Positions 15,818 through 22,777 of a DNA stretch of 47,246 nt are shown here, piece after piece (within the stretch, counting starts at the first letter, position 1; every line of letters begins with the position of its first letter). Under the pieces are notes generated by a model. The model saw only the letters and a list, made by a program, of their open reading frames with translations, was not told the origin of the DNA and ran no database searches. Source of the stretch: Acholeplasmataceae bacterium. GTDB taxonomy: Bacteria; Bacillota_I; Bacilli_A; Acholeplasmatales; Acholeplasmataceae. The translations under genes were made by a program, and so were the position numbers. Location: assembly GCA_018400755.1 (NCBI GenBank), contig JAGYLU010000010.1:1-47246 (forward strand), given 5' to 3'.

Positions 15818-18220
15818 TCACATGTCATACCTTCTGAATAGGTCAGCCGGTGCGATTCTGGTCAGACGACTGATCGAAATCATACCGAAGAGCACATTCG
15901 AGACCATCAAAAAGAGCGCTCCAAGAAGGGCGGTGATCCCGTTCATATAGACCATATAGGTCAAAATGGTCACATTTTCGGTCCTGAGCACCAACAGGAT
16001 TCCGATGACATACCCGACCAAGGTTGTCATCACCGTGAGCACTGTGACCTCAAGCGCGAACGCCTGCTTGAGCTTTCTGGAAGGCATCCCAAGGGCGCGC
16101 ATGACGCCCATGTCATGAAGCCTTGACAACATCGATGAACGCATCATGAAAAGGACTCCGATGCCAGAAAGCAGTACGATAAACAAGGACACAAACAAAA
16201 TCGGCAAGAGTTTCCGGCTCGTATTGACAGCTGCGGTAACCGCTGATCCATAGTCCCAATCAGCGTCAAGACCTTCATCCCTAAGCGCATTCATCAGACT
16301 CAGAGGCTCATCGGTATTGATATAGACATCACCGATCGCGGACAGATACATATAATACTCGATATCGGTATTGTATCCGATAAATGGCGTGATCCCCATA
16401 TCCAGATGGTCAACATCATAAAGTCCTGAGATCACATAGGTCCGATACCGATGGGTTGTCTCATCATTGAAGGCAAAGTAGGGAATGATTGTTCCAAACC
16501 AGGTATCTGGAGCGAGCACTTCCCTTTGTCCTTCGATTGGCATCCGTCCTTCGGTGACAATAACCAATTCCGGGAATCGGTCGTATGAGAGATAGGACCG
16601 CGCGACGACCGAGGATCCCCTGGCCAATAGCGTCGCGCCATTCCTGGTGGCATAGACCCTTTGGGCTCTGGTATCGACGATGCCGCTGATCGTCATCGTC
16701 ACATTCAGAATATCGACCTTCTCACCAATCAGTTGCTGCTCATTCCAGATGCCATATCTGGTCAGAAGGTTATAACGACCGTTGGTCTCCTCAAAGACCT
16801 TGATATCGATGACGAACTCATCATCTGTTTCCGGCATATGGCCGGCAATCAGATCATGGGCATCAATATGATCGACCAGATCAATCATGCCTTCAAGATT
16901 GTAGGTCGCGGTTTCGCCTGTGATCGAAGGAATGGTGATGGGAATCGTGGTGTTCTGATAAGGGTTGATGAACAGGTCAGCCCCTTCGGATGAGGCTTCG
17001 GTGATGGTCTCAAAAGGAATCCCATAGGTTTGCTTGAAGAGTCTGACGTTTTGCTCGAGTTCCGCGACAAAGACCTCCCGGTTGAAGAAGTAATTCCCGA
17101 CGATCGATGCTGAGAAAGCGACGATCATCCCCGCCAGCAAGAAGCCCATGACGATGACTTTCCCGCTTCCAAATAGAGATAAGACCCGTCTCATCGCATC
17201 TTTGATGCTCTCCTTAAGTGATAAAACCTTGGACGCACTGGTCCGTTTCAAGCCTTCCAATGAAAGATCCTTGAACAAAAAGGCGGTATCCGTCAGAGGG
17301 TCATTGGCCTTAGAAGCATCTTCGATAATCCGTTTTTTGCCATCGACAAGCCTGACTTTCCTGACCCCTTGGGGCACATCGACAAACAAGGTGTCATCTT
17401 TTTTGATCAGCCGGATATTGAGTGAGGACAACGGATCATCGGAGTTGGAATAGACCCTGATTGGCCCGTCATCCTTGATCAGATCAAATTTGGACAGATC
17501 GATCAGATCGTTGTCTTCGACCTCAAAACGCGTCTTGACATCATTTAGGACATCACCAATCACTTTGCCGTCTTTGAGGGTGATGATCCGGTCCCCATAA
17601 TATGAGGCAATCTCAGTCTCATGGGTCACGAGAACGACAAGCCGTTCCTGTGAGATCGCCTTGATGACCTTGATGATTTCGACCGTGTTCACACTATCAA
17701 GATTCCCGGTCGGTTCATCGGCGAACACGACCTTGGGATTTTTGACGATGGCGCGGGCAATCGCCACCCTTTGCTGTTGCCCGCCGGAAAGATCAGAGGC
17801 TTTGCGGTTTTCAAAATGATCCATCCCGAGGGCATGAAGCGCATGGGCGACCTTGGCCTTGATGTCTTCTTCCTGTTCAATCCCGAGCATCCTAAGCGGC
17901 AAAGAGACGTTCATCCCAACTGTCTCATGGGTGATGAGCTCATAATTCTGGAAGATGTAACTGACGTCTTCGGTCCTTAACCGATCCCAGATCCGATCAT
18001 CTTTCTTCGAGATGATGGTGCCATCATAGCTGATCGTGCCCTGGTCAGGGGTATCAAGACCGCCCATGACATTCAATAGTGTGGTCTTGCCTGATCCAGA
18101 CGCGCCTAAAAGAACGACCAGACCTTTGTCAGGAAGTGTCAATTGAATGTCATTGATGGCGAAAAAGGGCTTCTTGTCGCCACCGATATAGGATTTGGTG
18201 ACATGGCTCAAGGTGATCAT
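15818..18220 (-). CDS. Fused ABC ATPase-permease (MacB/FtsX type), protein B
   Basis: 800 aa. The N-terminal ATPase (~1-225) has Walker A GASGSGKTT, signature [16 protein letters not shown], Walker B VVFADEPTGNLD and switch His VTHE. A linker leads to helix 1 (~352-372), a ~290-residue extracytoplasmic domain, and three C-terminal helices with the FtsX/MacB_PCD loop MRSSMLSRLHDMGVMRALGMPSRKL. This family (MacB, LolCDE, BceAB) moves peptides or lipids rather than importing nutrients. GGAGG lies 7 bases before the ATG, and the start overlaps the preceding gene by ATGA. It probably forms a heterodimer with that gene's product. Confidence 0.92.
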   Translation of the reverse strand: MITLSHVTKSYIGGDKKPFFAINDIQLTLPDKGLVVLLGASGSGKTTLLNVMGGLDTPDQGTISYDGTIISKKDDRIWDRLRTEDVSYIFQNYELITHETVGMNVSLPLRMLGIEQEEDIKAKVAHALHALGMDHFENRKASDLSGGQQQRVAIARAIVKNPKVVFADEPTGNLDSVNTVEIIKVIKAISQERLVVLVTHETEIASYYGDRIITLKDGKVIGDVLNDVKTRFEVEDNDLIDLSKFDLIKDDGPIRVYSNSDDPLSSLNIRLIKKDDTLFVDVPQGVRKVRLVDGKKRIIEDASKANDPLTDTAFLFKDLSLEGLKRTSASKVLSLKESIKDAMRRVLSLFGSGKVIVMGFLLAGMIVAFSASIVGNYFFNREVFVAELEQNVRLFKQTYGIPFETITEASSEGADLFINPYQNTTIPITIPSITGETATYNLEGMIDLVDHIDAHDLIAGHMPETDDEFVIDIKVFEETNGRYNLLTRYGIWNEQQLIGEKVDILNVTMTISGIVDTRAQRVYATRNGATLLARGSSVVARSYLSYDRFPELVIVTEGRMPIEGQREVLAPDTWFGTIIPYFAFNDETTHRYRTYVISGLYDVDHLDMGITPFIGYNTDIEYYMYLSAIGDVYINTDEPLSLMNALRDEGLDADWDYGSAVTAAVNTSRKLLPILFVSLFIVLLSGIGVLFMMRSSMLSRLHDMGVMRALGMPSRKLKQAFALEVTVLTVMTTLVGYVIGILLVLRTENVTILTYMVYMNGITALLGALFLMVSNVLFGMISISRLTRIAPADLFRRYDM

Positions 18221-20421
18221 AGACGTGCCTCCCCATCCCGGTCAAGGGCTTTGATGACAGAAAAGCCGAAGACCTTGCGGTTATACATCCTAGCGACAAA
18301 GACCGAGAGAAAGACCGAAATCACAAAGAGGATGACATACTGGTAGAAAAAGAGATAGCGCATCGCGAGACTCAACGTGTAAAGATAATGTGAGAGGATC
18401 CATAGGGCCACCACCGTGAATCCAAAGGCAATCACCCCGATCAGGACTTGCTCGAAGACCACCTGTCTTGAAAGATATGCCCTGCTCGCCCCGATCGAAC
18501 GGTAGATGGCAAAGTCTTTCTTGCGGGCAAGACTGATGTTTCTGACGACAACCCCGACCACGGTATAAAGGGCGAGCCCGACCAGAAAAACAATCGAATA
18601 AGCCAGACTCTCAAACTCCGAGGCGGTCAGGATCCGTTCCCTGGTGGTGGCGGTGAAGACGTGATAGAAGACACGGTATTCATCTTGGTCAATCATCCTG
18701 GTCAGAATCTTCCCATCGGTCAGGTCGTGGACATTCAAGACCAATGACATCGGCTCATAGTCCTCACCGAAAAACAGGTCGATCATCTCATTTTGGAAGC
18801 TTGTGCTCATGATGATGACTTCGTTTGGGGTATCGGTGACGATCACGTCATCGATACTGACCGGAAACTTGATCCGGTTGTCAAAATAAGGACCAAAATT
18901 GAACTCATAATCAACGATCTGGATTTCTCCTGGATCAGGTAACACCCTTGAAGGAATGATCACCTGTCCTTCTTCTAGGGTCGGATCGAACAGATACTCG
19001 ATACCGGAAAATGAACTCCTGACCAATTGGTCACGGTCATTGTAGTGATAATAGAAGTGTTGCTTGCGGGCAAGATTCAAAAGACCATCCAAAGCGATCG
19101 CTTTGGACTCAAAAAGACTGCTGTTGAAATAGACCGACATGTTGTTCCCGCGGATGGTTGACCCCGAAATCGTAAACGTCTCTCCATAGGTTGAGATGTA
19201 TTCGTAAAACGTCCCAAACATCAACAACTGATCACCAATTGAAAGGTCATGAAGTTCCATCGCAAGATCCGACATCACGACCTCATGTTCACCAGGGAGT
19301 GTGCCCGAAGTCAGGTCTTCCTCGTTTAGGACAACCGCGTCATCCATCCTAATCTCACCTAAGGGATAGTTCTCGCTACTGACACTTTTTCCGACCCGTC
19401 CGAATGCCCGGTAAGCCTCAAATGATGGTTCATAGATGCCCACCGACCGAATGATCGGATCGTTTTCGAAAAGAACTGGATCAAGGGCTTCCTCATCACG
19501 ACGGACAAGCCTGATCTGATGGGATGAATCGTTATCGGCGACGCCTTCACCAACCAGGATATCCTCGGAATACATAATGAAGGCATAGATAAAGATAAAG
19601 ACCCCGATCACGAGCATCTGGAGGATCAGTTGGAACAAAAAGCGACCGGGCGTCGCGAACACGTTTCTCGCCCCGGCTCCAACGAGTGTCTTCAAAGGAA
19701 TGGGATGACGGTCTTTCTTGATCAGTCCATCTTTTTCCCCAGCATCCTTGAGGGGGACATCTTCGACAATCTCGCCATCTTTCATCCGGATGTGTCTGGT
19801 CGCGTATGGCGCGGCATCGGCGAAATGATGCGTCACGAGGACAATCAGACGGTGCTTGCTGATGGCGTGAAGAAGTTTGAGCGTTTCCTCTCCGGAAACG
19901 CTATCCAGATTCCCGGTTGGCTCATCGGCGACAATCACCGGACAATCCTTGGCGATCGCCCTGGCGATCACGGCCCGTTGTTTCTCACCACCGGAGAGTT
20001 TCGCAGCCCGTTGGTGGATCCGATGTGACAACCCGACCATCTCGATCAGTTCGAGGGTTCTTTCATGTCTTTTTTTCTCATCATAGCCTTGGAGCTCAAG
20101 GGCTAGGATGATGTTTTGATAGACGGTATAGGAATCGATGATGTTGTAGTTTTGGAAGATGAAACCGATATTGTCAGCCCGGTAGGTCTCCCAGGCATCA
20201 GGGGTGTAATGGGCGGTTTCCTCACCACCGATCAACATGCTTCCTTCTTCGTATCCGTCAAGACCGCTGATGACATTCAACAGGGTTGACTTGCCTGATC
20301 CGGACTCACCGGTGATGACAACAAACTCACCAATCGAAAGATCGAGACTGACGTCTCTGAGACCGACCACGACCGACCGCTTGGCGATATAGTATTTATA
20401 GACGTTTTTGAGGGAAATCAT
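18217..20421 (-). CDS. Fused ABC ATPase-permease (MacB/FtsX type), protein A
   Basis: 734 aa. N-terminal ATPase: Walker A GESGSGKST, signature LSGGEKQRAVIARAIA, Walker B VIVADEPTGNLD. The permease part has one helix (~270-290), a ~310-residue outside domain, and a C-terminal FtsX block (SLARKKDFAIYRSIGASRAYLSRQVVFEQ). AAGGTGA precedes the ATG at 20421; 17 upstream codons overlap the leader hairpin and are dropped. The two proteins share layout but differ in sequence, which fits two subunits of one transporter. Substrate unknown; antimicrobial-peptide defence or lipoprotein/lipid handling are the usual roles. Confidence 0.92.
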   Translation of the reverse strand: MISLKNVYKYYIAKRSVVVGLRDVSLDLSIGEFVVITGESGSGKSTLLNVISGLDGYEEGSMLIGGEETAHYTPDAWETYRADNIGFIFQNYNIIDSYTVYQNIILALELQGYDEKKRHERTLELIEMVGLSHRIHQRAAKLSGGEKQRAVIARAIAKDCPVIVADEPTGNLDSVSGEETLKLLHAISKHRLIVLVTHHFADAAPYATRHIRMKDGEIVEDVPLKDAGEKDGLIKKDRHPIPLKTLVGAGARNVFATPGRFLFQLILQMLVIGVFIFIYAFIMYSEDILVGEGVADNDSSHQIRLVRRDEEALDPVLFENDPIIRSVGIYEPSFEAYRAFGRVGKSVSSENYPLGEIRMDDAVVLNEEDLTSGTLPGEHEVVMSDLAMELHDLSIGDQLLMFGTFYEYISTYGETFTISGSTIRGNNMSVYFNSSLFESKAIALDGLLNLARKQHFYYHYNDRDQLVRSSFSGIEYLFDPTLEEGQVIIPSRVLPDPGEIQIVDYEFNFGPYFDNRIKFPVSIDDVIVTDTPNEVIIMSTSFQNEMIDLFFGEDYEPMSLVLNVHDLTDGKILTRMIDQDEYRVFYHVFTATTRERILTASEFESLAYSIVFLVGLALYTVVGVVVRNISLARKKDFAIYRSIGASRAYLSRQVVFEQVLIGVIAFGFTVVALWILSHYLYTLSLAMRYLFFYQYVILFVISVFLSVFVARMYNRKVFGFSVIKALDRDGEARL

Positions 20422-20467
20422 TGGCTCACCTTCTTGTCCAAACTTTGATCTGTGGTTGTATGAAAAA

Positions 20468-20523
20468 GACACAGCGTTTCGTTGTGTCCCTATTATAGCA
20501 CAACGACAAAGACTGTGTCTTTG
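20468..20523 (-). promoter_or_regulatory. Promoter with two dyads upstream of the fused ABC pair
   Basis: Minus-strand AAGACA (20516-20521), 18-base spacer, perfect TATAAT (20492-20497). A perfect inverted repeat CAAAGAC/GTCTTTG (20507-20523) overlaps the -35. A second dyad with arms GACACA/TGTGTC (20468-20488) lies at the transcript 5' end and is followed by TTTTT, like an early terminator or a 5' stabilising hairpin. Confidence 0.6.
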
Positions 20524-20566
20524 AAAGCCTTTAAGACGAGACAGACCATTTGATCCTTAACTCATC

Positions 20567-21217
20567 TCAATCATCTGTCCCTACTTCTGTCATCTTCACA
20601 ATCGGATGTCTCAAATTGATGATGCCCATCAGGATCATATAGAGACCGACCAGGATCATGCCTGACCCATCAATCATCCTGATGAAGGATAGATCAGTGC
20701 TCGTGATCATCAGAAGATACGTTGTCACGATGACCATATCAACCATGGTTTTGGCTTGATATAGCCTTTTTTGTGTTTTCGCGATCGCATCCTTGTGTTG
20801 TCTCTCCAACGCTTTGTACCTGACAAAAAACCACCCATTCACAAGCATCCCAAGAATCGCGACGACAAGACCCATGATGATGTTCTTCTCTTCGTATTGC
20901 TCATTTAGAAGTCCTCTGACTCCAAAGATCACCAAGACTGATGCGGAGACAAAAAGCGTCAATGACACCAGATATCTGACCCGTTTCTCCAACAATTGCC
21001 TACTCTTTGGATCAGGGGTTTCAATCATGATCTTACGGTATGTGAGATAGGCCAAGACCAACGCCAGAAACTCAACAGATCGCCTGATGAAATCACCGAT
21101 CTGGGTGAGTGAACCGCCAATCAAGACTCCAATCAAGGTCACAACCGGAGCCCAGGCCGACAACAGCATCGCGACCAACAAGGTCTTTTCCTGTTTGTCG
21201 ATCACTCTTTTTGTCAT
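20567..21217 (-). CDS. Divergent CDF-type transporter-like membrane protein
   Basis: 216 aa, six predicted helices. Helix 2, GDFIRRSVEFLALVLAYLTYRK, and helix 5, KTMVDMVIVTTYLL, sit where cation diffusion facilitators carry metal ligands, but the usual HxxxD pairs are replaced (R/E and V/T), and the cytoplasmic C-terminal domain is absent. It may no longer move zinc or manganese in the usual way. The ATG at 21217 overlaps the stop of the prenol-kinase-like gene (ATGA), with GGGTGG upstream, so the two are translationally coupled. Confidence 0.65.
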   Translation of the reverse strand: MTKRVIDKQEKTLLVAMLLSAWAPVVTLIGVLIGGSLTQIGDFIRRSVEFLALVLAYLTYRKIMIETPDPKSRQLLEKRVRYLVSLTLFVSASVLVIFGVRGLLNEQYEEKNIIMGLVVAILGMLVNGWFFVRYKALERQHKDAIAKTQKRLYQAKTMVDMVIVTTYLLMITSTDLSFIRMIDGSGMILVGLYMILMGIINLRHPIVKMTEVGTDD

Positions 21218-21858
21218 ATCATCCACCCCACAGCCTGATACAAGAGGATCATCAAGGTCAGAAAGACCGCACAACCAATTGGAACCACAACCGTATCAAA
21301 TCCTTTTTTGGAAAACAATTCCAAAGCGGAAACAAACGGGGCCGCAAGCATCGCAGTCAGTAGCGATAGGATCCAAGGATGACCAGCATAGAGAAGAAGC
21401 ATCAGAAAAAGGGCGACAAAAGAGACAATGGTCATCGCATTGCTTCCAAAAAACGTCTTCTTCCCATCGACTCCGATCACTTTCACGGTGGTTTTTCCAA
21501 ACCGCTTCCCCAAAAGCGCAGCCGCGGCATCCCCAAACCCCCAAGTCACAGTCGCTGTCGCAATCACTGGTTTGTACGCCTCTCCCAAAATCCCCCAAAA
21601 CACAACAAACATCACAATGAAACTGATTTGGACGAGCACAAGTGATTCCCTGAGCTCCCCGCCATCTTCGAGACGGTCCGTCATCGCTTTTTTATACCAC
21701 TCGGTCTTCTCTAGGACATACAAGAGCGGAAACGCGACCACGACAAGCACCACACATGACAAAACGGCTCGCCACCACACTTCAAAAACATGCAACAAGA
21801 CCAATACCGAAAGGGCATAGGCAAGATGCTGACTCTTTCTCGCCCATTCGTTGTTCAT
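21214..21858 (-). CDS. Membrane CTP-dependent prenol/dolichol-kinase-like protein
   Basis: 214 aa with about six helices. The family signature is clear: N-terminal NNEWARKSQHL (RK..H), then TVTWGFGDAAAALLGKRFGK and DGKKTFFGSNAM, as in dolichol, phytol and farnesol kinases and related CDP-lipid enzymes. These phosphorylate a lipid alcohol, usually with CTP, inside the membrane. Start at 21858 is chosen because the RK..H motif normally lies at the very N-terminus; the ribosome site there (CAGG) is weak, and 21924 remains possible. Substrate could be a polyprenol or terpenoid, which would suit the carotenoid genes nearby (inference). Confidence 0.75.
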   Translation of the reverse strand: MNNEWARKSQHLAYALSVLVLLHVFEVWWRAVLSCVVLVVVAFPLLYVLEKTEWYKKAMTDRLEDGGELRESLVLVQISFIVMFVVFWGILGEAYKPVIATATVTWGFGDAAAALLGKRFGKTTVKVIGVDGKKTFFGSNAMTIVSFVALFLMLLLYAGHPWILSLLTAMLAAPFVSALELFSKKGFDTVVVPIGCAVFLTLMILLYQAVGWMI

Positions 21859-21924
21859 ATGAAGAACCTGTTTGTAAACACGGGAAAAGCGCACAGAAAA
21901 ACAGGTAGTAGATCGAAGCAACAT

Positions 21925-22607
21925 CGTCCTGATGACAAGTCAGCCATCCTAGCACTACTCTATTTTTAAAATAAAGCCAATAGGATATAAACTTGTGACA
22001 TTATTTTCTCTTTGATACTTTGGAATTCTCTTTAGACCGCATCGGGATATGCTCACGCATCTAAGGCTGGAGCATCCATTGCACATCGACATATCTTGAA
22101 TATCTTTTCAAGGAGGGCAACCAGTGAAAGATGATGTTGCATCCGGTGGCTCACATACTCTTTTGAAGAAGCCCTGATAGATGTCTTAAACCACCATCAA
22201 TGATGCCACATCAAAGCCTTATCAGCAGCGGGCTGGGTATCGGCCTGTAACACCTTCTACCCACTTCAACGGCATCGCGGGTTGATGGAAGAAGCCATAC
22301 CGGAGGACGTCCTACTCTTATCATGTCATCTTAAGAGCGCTGCCACCCCGCGGCCCCACCATCAGGAAACAGAATGCTTATAGACATCTTCACAAATCGG
22401 AAGCCAATCCACCAGATGTTTCATTATCTGCTGAGTTAGTAGCGCGGTGACCCTAGTTCAGTTGAAAAAATCTATACCATGGGTGAACACGCCTTTGAAG
22501 ACATCAGCCACGTCTGAAGGAACTTCAAACGTTTCAGAAATAGATGCATGTACGCCTTGAACAAGAACATGCCAATCAAGTGATAAAAACGATATGTTGG
22601 TCATAGA
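21925..22607. other. Gene-free stretch, possibly degenerate coding sequence
   Basis: About 680 bases with no sustained reading frame on either strand. On the plus strand short protein-like runs appear in different frames (for example EHAFEDISH...RNFKRFRNRC near 22480-22550). This resembles a frameshifted gene or mobile-element remnant, but no family can be named. Confidence 0.3.
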
Positions 22608-22644
22608 AAAGAACCTTGGGAAAAGCGATCTCCCAAGGTTCTTT
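22608..22644 (-). terminator. Long hairpin, probable terminator of the chimeric lipoprotein gene
   Basis: Perfect 14-bp stem (22608-22621 with 22631-22644) and 9-base loop. On the minus strand it is followed by TTTTC, downstream of the 22778 gene. Confidence 0.65.
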
Positions 22645-22646
22645 CA

Positions 22647-22731
22647 TCCCACACAATAATTGAAAGGCTCATTTCCCACACAATAATCGAAAGGCTCAAT
22701 TAGTCATCCCACACGATTATTGAAAGGACCT
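22647..22731. repeat. Three tandem imperfect ~25-bp repeats
   Basis: Copies start at 22647, 22674 and 22707 with core TCCCACACAATAATTGAAAG; copy 2 has one change and copy 3 two. Spacing is 27 and 33 bases. They lie in the 3' region of the chimeric lipoprotein gene, next to a strong hairpin. Too few and too short for a CRISPR array. Confidence 0.7.
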
Positions 22732-22777
22732 TTTTTATTAATCCTATCATATGACGAAACCTTAACTCATCTGATGA

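Noticed and set aside
21109-21820. Several plus-strand frames of 80-177 codons
   Set aside because: Antisense shadows of the prenol-kinase-like and CDF-like genes, with low-complexity Ser/Lys/Pro-rich translations.
21868-21906. Riboswitch or leader structure before the prenol-kinase-like gene
   Set aside because: Only one 7-bp inverted repeat with a long gap; matches no riboswitch core I know.
22130-22620. Transposase remnant (IS3-like) on the plus strand
   Set aside because: Some runs vaguely resemble transposase, but no DDE motif or terminal inverted repeats could be supported.
22647-22731. CRISPR-like array
   Set aside because: Only three imperfect copies, unequal spacing of a few bases, no cas genes.
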